Of a stretch of 64,000 nucleotides of DNA, positions 33,611-42,558 are shown piece after piece (position 1 is the first letter of the stretch; each line of letters starts with the position of its first letter). A program made the translations under genes and the position numbers. Origin of the DNA: an uncultured Acetatifactor sp. (GTDB lineage: Bacteria; Bacillota; Clostridia; Lachnospirales; Lachnospiraceae); the NCBI GenBank assembly GCA_934402315.1, contig CAKRTS010000011.1:44709-108708 (forward strand), given 5' to 3'. Under the pieces are notes generated by a model that was not told where the DNA came from, did no database searches, and worked only from the letters and a program-made list of their open reading frames with translations.

Positions 33611-35655
33611 TATGCCGTCACCATCCCAACAGACTGTAATTCTACATTCGATTCAACTTCGTTGTACGATACAACCACCAGATCTCTGTAATAATCCTCC
33701 GTCAGCCGTTTAAAGTACATACGGACAATCGGCGAGGTAATAATAATCGGACTCTTGCCCAGATTCTCGAGCTTCTGGATCTCCTTCCCCACCGCATCTA
33801 TGATCGCGCGGGAACGCGCCGGATCCAGATTCAGGAAAGCGCCGCTCTCTGTCTGCTTGACACTGCCCATGATCTCCTGCTCGATCTTCGGGTCGAGTGT
33901 GACGACACTGGTCGTCTCATGCGCAGGGAAGTACTTCGTAGAGATTGCACGCTTTAAGTTCTGCCGCACATATTCCGTCAGAATATCCGTATCTCTTGTC
34001 GTGGGTGCATAGTCTGCAAGAGTCTCCAGGATCGTCACGAGATCCCTGATGGAGATGCCCTCCTTCAGCAGATTCTGCAACACCTTCTGAACCTCGCCGA
34101 GTCCAAGCAGCTTCGGTATAAGCTCTTCCACAAGGGAGGGATTGGACTCCTTGAGATTGTTTATCAGATTCTGTACATCCTGGCGTGTCAGCAGCTCCGC
34201 AATATACTGTCTGATGATCTCTGTCAGATGCGTTGCAATGATGGAGGGCGGGTCAACAACCGTGTATCCAAGGCTCTCCGCGCGCTCCCGCTGCCCCTCC
34301 GTGATCCAGATGGCAGGCAGATGGAAGGACGGTTCAAACGTCGGAATACCTGTGATCTCCTCCTCGACATAGCCGGGGTTCATCGCCATATAATGGTCAA
34401 AGAGGATCTCGCCCTCGCTGACCTGAATCCCCTTGATCTTAATAATGTACTGGTTCGGATTCAGCTGAATATTATCTCTCAGACGGATGATCGGCACAAC
34501 GGTACCTAACTCAAGTGCAATCTGTCTTCGGATCATGACGACACGATCCAGCAGATCACCGCCCTGATTGACATCTGCCAGCGGAATGATACCATAGCCG
34601 AATTCCAGCTCGATCGGATCGACCTGCAGCAGACTGTTCACATTCTCCGGCTGCCGGATCTCCTCCGCTGCCGCTTCCTCGGCGTCAACCTCCTGCTCGA
34701 TGTGATCTGTCTCAAGATTTGCAGCCATCATTCTTCCGCCAACGATAAAGAGCAGACCAAGACCCACGAAAAGGATCGTGTTCAGTTCTGTCATAATACC
34801 CAGAAATGCAAGCGTTGCGCCCACAAGGTACATAACCTTCGGCACACCGAACAGCTGCTTTACGATGGCGGGACCGAACTCCGCCTCCTTGCCGCCCTTT
34901 GTGACGAGAATACCGGTGGAGAGCGAAATGAGCAGCGACGGTATCTGGCTGACCAGACCGTCACCGATTGTCAGGATGCCGTAGGTGCTCAGCGCCGTTG
35001 AAATATCGCTGCCGCCTCTCAGCACGCCCATTGCAATTCCGCCGATCAGGTTGATTGCCGTCAGGATCAGACCTGCCACGGCATCTCCCTTTACATACTT
35101 CACGGCACCGTCCATGGAGCCGAAGAAGCTGGATTCCATCTGAATCTTCTCTCTTCTGTTCTTTGCTTCCTTGTCATCAATCGCGCCGGTGTTCAGATCG
35201 GCATCGATTGCCATCTGTTTTCCGGGCATTGCGTCCAATGTAAATCTCGCCGTTACCTCAGCAACACGCTCAGAACCTTTGTTGATGACGAGGAACTGGA
35301 TCAGCGTGATAATAATGAATATGATAGCGCCGACGATCAGATCACCGCCGCCGACGAACTGTCCGAAGGTCTTTACGACGTTACCGGAGGTTCCGGTTGT
35401 GAGAATCAGTCTTGTGGAAGATACATTCAACGCGATTCGGAATATGGTCGTAAACAGCAGGATCGTCGGGAAGTACGATATATCCAGCACTTCTTTGGTA
35501 AACATACAAACAAAAAGGATGGTGAAGGATATGGCAATATTGAATGCCATAAATACGTCAACCAGTCCTGCCGGAAGAGGAACTATGAACATGATGAACG
35601 CCACAAGAATATAGACTGCTACAATAATATCCGTTTTCGCCATTTTCAGATTCAT
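33610..35655 (-). CDS. flhA: Flagellar export gate protein FlhA
   Basis: 681 aa, the full family length. The N-terminal half has eight membrane helices and the FHIPEP-region signature (RIALNVSSTRLILTTG ... GKQMAIDADLNTGAIDD). The C-terminal cytoplasmic domain forms the nonameric ring that docks substrates and chaperones. Flanked by flhB and flhF. Confidence 0.98.
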   Translation of the reverse strand: MNLKMAKTDIIVAVYILVAFIMFIVPLPAGLVDVFMAFNIAISFTILFVCMFTKEVLDISYFPTILLFTTIFRIALNVSSTRLILTTGTSGNVVKTFGQFVGGGDLIVGAIIFIIITLIQFLVINKGSERVAEVTARFTLDAMPGKQMAIDADLNTGAIDDKEAKNRREKIQMESSFFGSMDGAVKYVKGDAVAGLILTAINLIGGIAMGVLRGGSDISTALSTYGILTIGDGLVSQIPSLLISLSTGILVTKGGKEAEFGPAIVKQLFGVPKVMYLVGATLAFLGIMTELNTILFVGLGLLFIVGGRMMAANLETDHIEQEVDAEEAAAEEIRQPENVNSLLQVDPIELEFGYGIIPLADVNQGGDLLDRVVMIRRQIALELGTVVPIIRLRDNIQLNPNQYIIKIKGIQVSEGEILFDHYMAMNPGYVEEEITGIPTFEPSFHLPAIWITEGQRERAESLGYTVVDPPSIIATHLTEIIRQYIAELLTRQDVQNLINNLKESNPSLVEELIPKLLGLGEVQKVLQNLLKEGISIRDLVTILETLADYAPTTRDTDILTEYVRQNLKRAISTKYFPAHETTSVVTLDPKIEQEIMGSVKQTESGAFLNLDPARSRAIIDAVGKEIQKLENLGKSPIIITSPIVRMYFKRLTEDYYRDLVVVSYNEVESNVELQSVGMVTA

Positions 35656-35694
35656 GTTCTTCCCCTCCTTTCCCTCATCCTGTTTTTCATTTCT

Positions 35695-36804
35695 TTAAAT
35701 TCGTCCCTTTAAGTGATATACGAACGCCAGCACATCCGCCACCGCCTGATAAAGCTCCGGTGGGATCGTCTGCCCGATGTCCACGTTGGCGTACAACATA
35801 CGCGCAAGCGGCTTGTTTTCAACGATCTCAATCTTATTTTCCTTTGCCACTTCCTTGATGCGTGCCGCCATATAATCCTCACCCTTGGCAATAACCACCG
35901 GTGCATCTGCGACCTCCGGGTCATACTTTATCGCTACCGCGTAATGGGTCGGGTTCGTGATAACGACATCCGCCTGCGGCAGCTCCTGCATCATACGCCG
36001 TCTGGAGGCATCACGCATCTTCTGGCGGATCTGTCCCTTGATCTGCGGATCTCCCTCCTGCTGCTTATACTCTTCCTTGATCTCCTGCTTGGTCATCTTC
36101 ATGTCATTGTTGAACTTGACCTTCTGGTACACAAAGTCAGCCAGTGCAATAATCATATAGACCGCGGAAATCCTGATGCCGAGATCAACTACCGTCTCTG
36201 CCGCAAGATTGATTGCCTGCATCAGCGGCATATCGTAGAGCGCGAGCAGCAGCCCCCATTTATTCTTCAGATAGTTATAAGAGATCAGACCTATCAGCAG
36301 AATCTTCGCAATGGACTTCACAAGTTCCATCAGTGCATTGACAGAAAAAATTTTCTGGAAGCCCTTGAGCGGATTCAGCTTACTCATCTTCGGCTGCAGC
36401 GGCTTTGCCGTCGGATGCCATTTCACCTGCACCAGATCGCTCAGGAACGCAATCGTAAAGCCGATAAGCAGGATCGGTGCAATGATGATGAGCGTCTGTG
36501 CCAGCATCATGGTAAAGACGGCTCTTATGTCCGAAACCGGCATGTTACCCTGTGGAAAAACAGACACATCCGGTATCCTGTCGTAGACATTCGGAAATAT
36601 CTCCATCATCTGCACGGCGATATGTCCCACCCAGACCTTCAGGATCAGAAACAGCGCCAGCATACTCAGTCCGTTTCCTATCTCACGGCTCTTCGCTACC
36701 TGCCCTTCCTTGCGGGCATCCTCCAGTTTTTTCTGGGTAGCGGGCTCTGTCTTCTCGCCGCCCATTCCTTCCTTTGCAAAAAATTGCAGATTATATCGAA
36801 TCAT
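35695..36804 (-). CDS. flhB: Flagellar export specificity switch FlhB
   Basis: 369 aa. Four membrane helices and a cytoplasmic domain with the self-cleaving NPTH motif (Asn284-His287 in VVITNPTHYAVAIKY). Cleavage switches export from hook to filament proteins. The N-terminus shows EKTEPATQKKLEDARKEGQVAKSREI, a family signature. It overlaps fliR by 4 bp. Confidence 0.98.
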   Translation of the reverse strand: MIRYNLQFFAKEGMGGEKTEPATQKKLEDARKEGQVAKSREIGNGLSMLALFLILKVWVGHIAVQMMEIFPNVYDRIPDVSVFPQGNMPVSDIRAVFTMMLAQTLIIIAPILLIGFTIAFLSDLVQVKWHPTAKPLQPKMSKLNPLKGFQKIFSVNALMELVKSIAKILLIGLISYNYLKNKWGLLLALYDMPLMQAINLAAETVVDLGIRISAVYMIIALADFVYQKVKFNNDMKMTKQEIKEEYKQQEGDPQIKGQIRQKMRDASRRRMMQELPQADVVITNPTHYAVAIKYDPEVADAPVVIAKGEDYMAARIKEVAKENKIEIVENKPLARMLYANVDIGQTIPPELYQAVADVLAFVYHLKGRI

Positions 36805-37583
36805 TGAAGCGCTCCTACAAAGGAACCGATCATCCGTTTCATTTCTTCAAAAATAAAATCGGCAGTTCCCGGCAGCAGTCCTGCCGTAAAGAAAAATGCG
36901 GAAAGACCGACGATGATCTTAAGCTGGATACCGACAGCAAACATATTCATCTGCGGTGAAACCTTCGCCATAATACCCAGAATGGCGTTCAGCAGCAGCA
37001 TGGAACAAAAGATCGGCAGAACAATCCGGAAACCGATGATAACATAGTCCCCGAGGAACTCTATCATGGCATCGACAAGCTTGTCTCCATGAAGCACCAC
37101 CCCGTTTACAGGGATCAGCCGGAAGCTGTCTGCAAGTGCCGAGAACAGATAGCGGTACATTCCCGTCGCGATCATCAGCAGCATGAGCACATACTGGTAA
37201 AAAACACCCGTAATACTGCTGTTTTCACGGGTCGTCGGATCCATCAGCGTTACCATCGACAGGCCGGTCTCCATATCCGCTATCGCGCCCGCGAAGTTCA
37301 TGATGGAGGTACAGATCGTCGCACCGAACCCGATCAACAGGCCCGCAACCGCCTCCTTCATGATAATAACGGCATATTCCAGCGTCGTGTCAAACTCCAC
37401 CACCTCCGCCGGCGCCAGCGCCTGATACAGAAGCATGGACGTAAAAAAACTGATTCCGACCCTTATCCTCGCCGGTGTATTCTTCATGCTGAAAAAGGGG
37501 GCAATAAAGACAAAACAGGACACCCTCGTAAATATCAGCAGGAAATATTCCAAATCATAAATGGAAAAAGAAAAATCAACCAT
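36801..37583 (-). CDS. fliR: Flagellar export protein FliR
   Basis: 260 aa, about six hydrophobic helices. Part of the FliP5-Q4-R1 export gate. Recognised by YFLLIFTRVSCFVFIAPFFS, PARIRVGISFF and the C-terminal block QLKIIVGLSAFFFTAGLLP. It lies between fliQ (16 bp upstream) and flhB (4-bp overlap), in the universal fliPQR-flhBA order. Confidence 0.97.
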   Translation of the reverse strand: MVDFSFSIYDLEYFLLIFTRVSCFVFIAPFFSMKNTPARIRVGISFFTSMLLYQALAPAEVVEFDTTLEYAVIIMKEAVAGLLIGFGATICTSIMNFAGAIADMETGLSMVTLMDPTTRENSSITGVFYQYVLMLLMIATGMYRYLFSALADSFRLIPVNGVVLHGDKLVDAMIEFLGDYVIIGFRIVLPIFCSMLLLNAILGIMAKVSPQMNMFAVGIQLKIIVGLSAFFFTAGLLPGTADFIFEEMKRMIGSFVGALQ

Positions 37584-37599
37584 ATATGTTCATTCCTGT

Positions 37600-37872
37600 C
37601 TAGCGATGCGCATATACACTGAAGGTGGACCACAGCTGTGTCATGAATTCCACTATGCTGTTCAGCATCCATGGTCCGAACAGAATCAGTGCAATGAAAA
37701 CACAGACAATCTTCGGTACAAAGGTCAGCGTCTGCTCCTGAATCGATGTCACGGTCTGAAAAATACTGATAATCAATCCGATAATCAGGGACACCAGCAG
37801 GACGGGCAATGATACTTTTATAATCAGATAAAGCGCTTCTCTTGCAATATCGGCAACCGCATCGATTGTCAT
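37600..37872 (-). CDS. fliQ: Flagellar export protein FliQ
   Basis: 90 aa with two membrane helices (LIIKVSLPVLLVSLIIGLIIS and TFVPKIVCVFIALILFGPWM), typical for FliQ. The FQTVTSIQEQTLTFVPK block is the family signature. Builds the export gate with FliP and FliR, its neighbours on both sides. Confidence 0.97.
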   Translation of the reverse strand: MTIDAVADIAREALYLIIKVSLPVLLVSLIIGLIISIFQTVTSIQEQTLTFVPKIVCVFIALILFGPWMLNSIVEFMTQLWSTFSVYAHR

Positions 37873-37903
37873 CCCTATCGCCTCCCTTTCCTCTCATGCT
37901 TTC

Positions 37904-38755
37904 TCAGTAAAATGTCTGGACAAGATTCCCTATCACCAGACTCCAGCCGTCCGCAATTACAAAGAGCAGTATCTTAAACGGCATGGATATCGTTGTCGGC
38001 GGCAGCATCATCATACCCATACTCATCAGGGTGGATGCCACAACCATGTCAATGACAATAAACGGAATATAAATCATAAAGCCGATCCAGAAAGCGATCC
38101 GCAGTTCGCTCAGCATAAAGCTGGGTAAAAGCACAGACAGCGGAATAGTGTCATTCTTGCCGTCCCACTCCAGACTTGCTATATCCATAAACAGCTGAAC
38201 ATCCTTCACCTGCGTCTGCGGATACATAAACTCCCTAAGCGGCTGGATTCCCGCTTCAAAAGCCTCCTCCTGTGTGAGCTCTCCCGCCTCAAACGGCTGG
38301 ATCGCCTGCTCGTTGATCTGTGTGATCGTCGGCTCCATAATAAAAAACGTAAGGATCAGAGCCATGCCGATCAATATCTGGTTTGGCGGTGCGGTCTGCG
38401 TGTTCAGCGCTGCCCGCGTAAAGTGCAGTACGATCAGTATCCGCGTAAAGGACGTCATCATAATGATGATCGTCGGTGCAATCGCAATCAGCGTCAATAT
38501 GAGCATAACCCTGAGTGCGCCGTTGACCTGCCCGTTTCCGTCATTATAGGTGACAGTCACCGTATTTGCGGTGTTCAGCCGGTTCAGATCCTCCGGTGTA
38601 TCATAGGTTCCCGGCGGATCAATCACGGTTGAAATCTCGCTGTCACCTGTCAGATGTCTGTCACTGGCATATGCCGTTATGGAATTTAAAATACACAATA
38701 TGCCCACCGTGACCAGCAGGCATATTGTAATGACTATTTGCTTACACTTCATCAT
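37904..38755 (-). CDS. fliP: Flagellar export protein FliP
   Basis: 283 aa. It carries an N-terminal signal-like helix (IVITICLLVTVGILCIL), then the core helices with TSFTRILIVLHFTRAALNTQTAPPNQ and IPFIVIDMVVASTLMSMGMMMLPP, the FliP signatures. Main subunit of the export gate. Tandem ATGs occur at 38755 and 38752, and the start overlaps the fliO stop by 11-14 bp. Confidence 0.98.
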   Translation of the reverse strand: MMKCKQIVITICLLVTVGILCILNSITAYASDRHLTGDSEISTVIDPPGTYDTPEDLNRLNTANTVTVTYNDGNGQVNGALRVMLILTLIAIAPTIIIMMTSFTRILIVLHFTRAALNTQTAPPNQILIGMALILTFFIMEPTITQINEQAIQPFEAGELTQEEAFEAGIQPLREFMYPQTQVKDVQLFMDIASLEWDGKNDTIPLSVLLPSFMLSELRIAFWIGFMIYIPFIVIDMVVASTLMSMGMMMLPPTTISMPFKILLFVIADGWSLVIGNLVQTFY

Positions 38756-39149
38756 CTGACTGATTATCCTCTGTTTCAGCCGGCTCCGTGCCGGTCTTCT
38801 TTACAGCCTTATCGAAAAGCTCCCTGAAACGGAAAGCAGAAGAACTGCCCCCCTGTGCAGGCTTTCCTTTCATCAGCTGTTCCTCCGGCACCTCGCCCAG
38901 ACATGTAACCGTATCCTTGCAGACCGCAATCGCCTTGTAAGTTTTTCCCAGACGTATGATCTGGATATACTTATTGGCGCCGATCTGCGTTGTCTCGATC
39001 ACCTCAACATTCAGATTGGCATTCTGCTGCTTCTGATAATTTGCGATCCATCTGGTGACAAATGCGGTAACCGCCAGCACCAGAACAAATATAACGAGTA
39101 CGGTAATGAATTGTGCGTAGCTATCCGTCTTTCCCGTCAGAAAAATCAT
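38742..39149 (-). CDS. fliO: Flagellar biosynthesis protein FliO/FliZ
   Basis: 135 aa. One membrane helix near the N-terminus (FITVLVIFVLVLAVTAFVTRW) is followed by a cytoplasmic domain with the short SpoA-like stretch NLNVEVIETTQIGANKYIQIIRLGKTY. FliO helps assemble the FliP ring and is poorly conserved, so order (cheY-fliO-fliP) is important evidence. Its ATG shares one base with the cheY stop. Confidence 0.92.
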   Translation of the reverse strand: MIFLTGKTDSYAQFITVLVIFVLVLAVTAFVTRWIANYQKQQNANLNVEVIETTQIGANKYIQIIRLGKTYKAIAVCKDTVTCLGEVPEEQLMKGKPAQGGSSSAFRFRELFDKAVKKTGTEPAETEDNQSDDEV

Positions 39150-39511
39150 CAGCCGACAACCTTTTTCACTGCTTCCAGTACGCGATCCTGCTGGAACGGC
39201 TTCACAATGAAGTCCTTCGCTCCGGCCTGAATAGACTCAATAACCATCGCCTGCTGTCCCATTGCAGAGCACATGATAACCTTTGCTCCGGCATCGATCT
39301 TCTTGATCTCCTTCAGAGCAGCAATACCATCCATCTCCGGCATCGTGATATCCATGAGGACAAGGTCGGGAGAAAGTTCTTTAAATTTCTCTACAGCCTT
39401 CAAGCCATTCTCCGCTTCCCCTGCAACGTTGTAGCCGTTTTTACCCAGGATGTCCTTAATCATCATCCTCATAAACGCTGCATCATCACATATTAAAATA
39501 TTCTTTGCCAT
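39149..39511 (-). CDS. cheY: Chemotaxis response regulator CheY
   Basis: 120 aa single receiver domain. The phospho-acceptor is Asp54 in LVLMDITMPEMDG; the acidic pocket (ICDDAAFMR), the Ser at the switch position (MCSAMGQ) and Lys104 (FIVKPF) are intact. CheY-P binds FliM/FliY and changes rotation. ATG 39509-39511 has AGGAGG eight bases upstream; an in-frame TTG just before is unlikely. Confidence 0.97.
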   Translation of the reverse strand: MAKNILICDDAAFMRMMIKDILGKNGYNVAGEAENGLKAVEKFKELSPDLVLMDITMPEMDGIAALKEIKKIDAGAKVIMCSAMGQQAMVIESIQAGAKDFIVKPFQQDRVLEAVKKVVG

Positions 39512-39523
39512 CAATATATCCTC

Positions 39524-40948
39524 CTATTTGATAATCTCCGTGATTCTGACGCTGAAGCTTTCTTCAATTACAACAACTTCACCCTTTGCAACAAGTTTAC
39601 CGTTTACCAGTACATCTATCGGTTCCCCTGCGATCCTGTCAAGTTCAATGATCGTTCCGGGGGTGAAGCTGAGTATTTCGGATATCGACTTGGTCGTTCT
39701 GCCAAGCTCGACGGTTACCTCCAAAGGCACATCCATGATTAAGCCGATATTTTCCTGCCCGGGAACTCCCTTCCCGTCGTTGGAAAAGCTCTGGAACTGT
39801 GCCGGTTGTATATTCACATTCTGCATTCCCATATTCATCTGCGGGTTCATGCCCATCTGAGGGTTCATTCCCTGAGAATACATTCCCATCGGATTCATTC
39901 CCATCGGCGCTCCCATTCCCATCTGTGGATTCATTTCCTGGGGATTCATGCCCATTGCCATATTGCCCATCGGGTTCATGCCCTGGGGATTCATACCCAT
40001 TACCATATTGCCCATCGGGTTCATGCCCATCGGGTTCATGCCCATCGGATTCATTCCCATCTGTCCGCCCATAGAGTTCGCATCCATCTGGGGATTCATA
40101 GCCATGTTGGCGGCCGGCTGCCCTGCAGGGCTGCTCACCGGTGTCTCCGCGGGCTGCGAAGGCGTCTGACTCGCTGTGGAATCGCTCTCCCCTTTCGTAC
40201 TTCCAATGAATGTCTCTACCAGCTTGCGTGCAAATTCTATCGGATAAAGCTGCATGATAGAGCTGTCAACCACATCGTCTATCTGCATCCGGAAAGATAT
40301 TTTGACAAAGGTGCCTCCCAGAAAGGGAGCTACCTCGCTGCCACTCTTGATCTTCGTCAGATCCAGCAGCGACGATTCCGGCGGACTGATATCTATCGTG
40401 GTCTTAAGCATGGTGGAAAGTGACGTGGCAGCCGAACCCATCATCTGGTTCATCGCCTCGGAAATCGCGCTCAGATGAAGTTCCCCTAACTCTCCATCCG
40501 TGTTGCTTCCGTCTCCTCCCATCATCAGATCCGTGATTACCTTTACATCATGTTCCTTGAGTACCAGAATGTTCGTACCGTCAAGTCCCATGGTATATTT
40601 GATCTGAATAAACACACATGGTCGCTCATAATCCCCCATAAGAGTGTCCCATGTTGCCAGTTCTACAACAGGGGTCGTGATATTGACCTTCCTGTTCACA
40701 AGGGTGTACAGCGTTGTCGCCGATGAGCCCATGCTGATGTTTGCAACTTCCCCGATGGCATCCTTCTCAACATCCGTCAAATGCTCTGACGGATCCGGTG
40801 TCCGCACCGGTTCACTTACCGTCGGCTCGCTGCTGGGAACTTCCGTGACTTCTTCATTGCTTCCGATGCCACCCGGAGCCCCATCATCAGACAGGTCCAT
40901 GCCGCTTAAGAGAGCGTTAATCTCGTCCTGCGACAGCATTCCATCCAT
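39524..40948 (-). CDS. fliY: Flagellar switch protein/CheY-P phosphatase FliY with Met-Asn-Pro-Gly linker
   Basis: 474 aa, longer than the ~380 of Bacillus FliY. The N-terminal CheY-P-binding peptide is LSQDEINALLSG. The CheC-like phosphatase domain (about 55-265) has both half-sites, GEVANISMGSSA and SEAMNQMMGSAAT. A linker of about 100 residues (roughly 280-380) is built almost only from Met, Asn, Pro, Gly and Gln. The C-terminal FliN/SpoA domain (about 395-474) reads IMDVPLEVTVELGRTTKS ... VRITEIIK and forms the C-ring base. It lies 3 bp after fliM. Confidence 0.96.
   Translation of the reverse strand: MDGMLSQDEINALLSGMDLSDDGAPGGIGSNEEVTEVPSSEPTVSEPVRTPDPSEHLTDVEKDAIGEVANISMGSSATTLYTLVNRKVNITTPVVELATWDTLMGDYERPCVFIQIKYTMGLDGTNILVLKEHDVKVITDLMMGGDGSNTDGELGELHLSAISEAMNQMMGSAATSLSTMLKTTIDISPPESSLLDLTKIKSGSEVAPFLGGTFVKISFRMQIDDVVDSSIMQLYPIEFARKLVETFIGSTKGESDSTASQTPSQPAETPVSSPAGQPAANMAMNPQMDANSMGGQMGMNPMGMNPMGMNPMGNMVMGMNPQGMNPMGNMAMGMNPQEMNPQMGMGAPMGMNPMGMYSQGMNPQMGMNPQMNMGMQNVNIQPAQFQSFSNDGKGVPGQENIGLIMDVPLEVTVELGRTTKSISEILSFTPGTIIELDRIAGEPIDVLVNGKLVAKGEVVVIEESFSVRITEIIK
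39835..40111 (-). repeat. Met-Asn-Pro-Gly coding minisatellite inside fliY
   Basis: Degenerate tandem repeats with a 15-bp basic unit, read on the plus strand as variants of CCCATCGGGTTCATG, encode M-N-P-M-G and M-N-P-Q units. Several adjacent copies are identical or nearly so around 39965-40060. All units keep the reading frame. Confidence 0.85.
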
Positions 40949-40951
40949 TGT

Positions 40952-41932
40952 CTACTCCTCCTCTCTGAGTACCGACGTGATCCGGACAGCATAAGATTCC
41001 TTTTCAGTGCCGGGCAATGCGGTAAACTTCTTAATATTCCCTACAAATATATTCATATCGTCATCCACTCTGGAGTCAAGGCGGATGCAATCGCCTACCT
41101 GCAGGTTCATAAAATCGCTTACAGAGATGGTACTCGTTCCAAGTACAGCTCTGATTGGAATATCTACCTTGCGTATCAGTGACTCAATGTATTCCTCATA
41201 ATTTTCATCACGATTCTCCTGCATGGTAGAAAACCAGTACTTTGTGTTCAGCTTATCCATGACATCTTCCAGTGTAAAGAACGGAAGACACACATTCATA
41301 AAGCCCTCCACATCTCCTATCTTCATGTTCAGCGTAACGATCGCGATCATGTCGTTAGGAGCAATCACCTGGGCGAACTGTGGATTCGTCTCCAGCCGTT
41401 GCAGCACAGGATTTATATCAATAACGTTTTTCCACGGCTCTCGCAAAAGCTGGGTAAACATTACTAATATCTTCTGAATAATCGATAGCTCAATCTCTGA
41501 AAACTCCCTGCTCTTTTCCAGAGGCACTCCGCTCCCGCCCAGCATACGGTCAAGCATTGCATATCCCAGATTCGTGGCGAGATCCATGATAATCTGACCG
41601 TTGAGCGGTGAAAAATTTACAATTCCAAGTATAACAGGGTTTGATAACGCATTGGTAAATTCATTAAAGGTTACGGTCTCCGAGCTTGCCACAGTAACCT
41701 GTACGTTCTTCCGGAGATACACCGGCAGGTTCGTGGATATAAGTCGGCTGTAATGTTCAAATATAATTTCAAGAGTCCTTAGGTGCTCCTTGGAGAACTT
41801 TGTCGGGCGGCTGAAGTCATAATTTTTGACCTGTTTTTCTTCATTTTCCTGCATCTGGTCAACATCAAGTTCACCAGCGGCCAGTGACGCCAGCAGGCTA
41901 TCTATTTCGTTTTGGGACAACACATCGCCCAC
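40952..41932 (-). CDS. fliM: Flagellar motor switch protein FliM
   Basis: 326 aa. The N-terminal CheY-P-binding peptide is LSQNEIDSLLASL. The middle CheC-like domain (FSKEHLRTLEIIFEHYSRLISTNL ... NLGYAMLDRMLGG) and the C-terminal SpoA domain (IPIRAVLGTSTISVSDFMNLQVGDCI) are complete. The start codon is GTG at 41930-41932, with GGAGGTG upstream. Between fliL (42 bp) and fliY. Confidence 0.97.
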   Translation of the reverse strand: MGDVLSQNEIDSLLASLAAGELDVDQMQENEEKQVKNYDFSRPTKFSKEHLRTLEIIFEHYSRLISTNLPVYLRKNVQVTVASSETVTFNEFTNALSNPVILGIVNFSPLNGQIIMDLATNLGYAMLDRMLGGSGVPLEKSREFSEIELSIIQKILVMFTQLLREPWKNVIDINPVLQRLETNPQFAQVIAPNDMIAIVTLNMKIGDVEGFMNVCLPFFTLEDVMDKLNTKYWFSTMQENRDENYEEYIESLIRKVDIPIRAVLGTSTISVSDFMNLQVGDCIRLDSRVDDDMNIFVGNIKKFTALPGTEKESYAVRITSVLREEE

Positions 41933-41974
41933 GCAAGCTCACCTCCTGTCGGTTTTTCAGTTTCATCGCCAGCA

Positions 41975-42517
41975 TCATCCGAATTTCACGCCGCTGACAC
42001 CGATCTTAAAGATAAAATCGGATCCGAAAAGCCGTTGTATCTCAGTGAGCAGTTCTGCTCTGATAGTGTCGAAATCGTTCTGGCACTCCGTCAGTGTGTG
42101 ATCGCCGACCACCCTGTTGACCACATCCAGAATCTGGCTCTGCCATTTTGCCATATTTTCCTCTCCGCCCATGGATTTGTAATCCTTGTTTTTTATGTTC
42201 TGGGACAGTGAGAGCGTGAAGATCATATAGGACTGTTTGCCCGTGCTGACGCTTCCGTCTGCATTGACCTCCTCCGTAAGCTTCAATGGGATCATAAGCT
42301 CCGGCATGGTATAGGTATCCGTCTCTGCCAGCGGCACATCCGTCACTGCGGTTCCACCGGGGCTGTAAAGCTCCAGATTCATCACGGTTGCAATGCTCGT
42401 AACCAGCTCCGCTGTTTTCTTGTTCGTGCCGATGACGCTGATCATCATGACCGATGTCAGTGCAATATTCACAATCAGCAACACAAGGATCAATACACTG
42501 AGTAAATTTTTCTTCAT
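41975..42517 (-). CDS. fliL: Flagellar basal-body protein FliL
   Basis: 180 aa. One N-terminal helix (LLSVLILVLLIVNIALTSVMMI) and an extracytoplasmic domain ending with ECQNDFDTIRAELLTEIQRLFGSDFIFKIGVSGVKFG-type sequence. FliL forms stomatin-like rings around stators and supports torque. It lies between motB (41 bp) and fliM. Confidence 0.92.
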   Translation of the reverse strand: MKKNLLSVLILVLLIVNIALTSVMMISVIGTNKKTAELVTSIATVMNLELYSPGGTAVTDVPLAETDTYTMPELMIPLKLTEEVNADGSVSTGKQSYMIFTLSLSQNIKNKDYKSMGGEENMAKWQSQILDVVNRVVGDHTLTECQNDFDTIRAELLTEIQRLFGSDFIFKIGVSGVKFG

Positions 42518-42558
42518 TTTCCGTTACCTCGTTATCTGTTTTTCCATCCGATGCCACG

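Noticed and set aside
38742..38755. Frameshift between fliO and fliP, and similar overlaps (fliG/fliH, fliH/fliI)
   Set aside because: Both proteins are complete; short overlaps are normal translational coupling in this operon.
39835..40111. Possible CRISPR-like array
   Set aside because: Repeats are adjacent, 15-bp, degenerate and in frame in fliY; there are no unique spacers of constant size and no cas genes.
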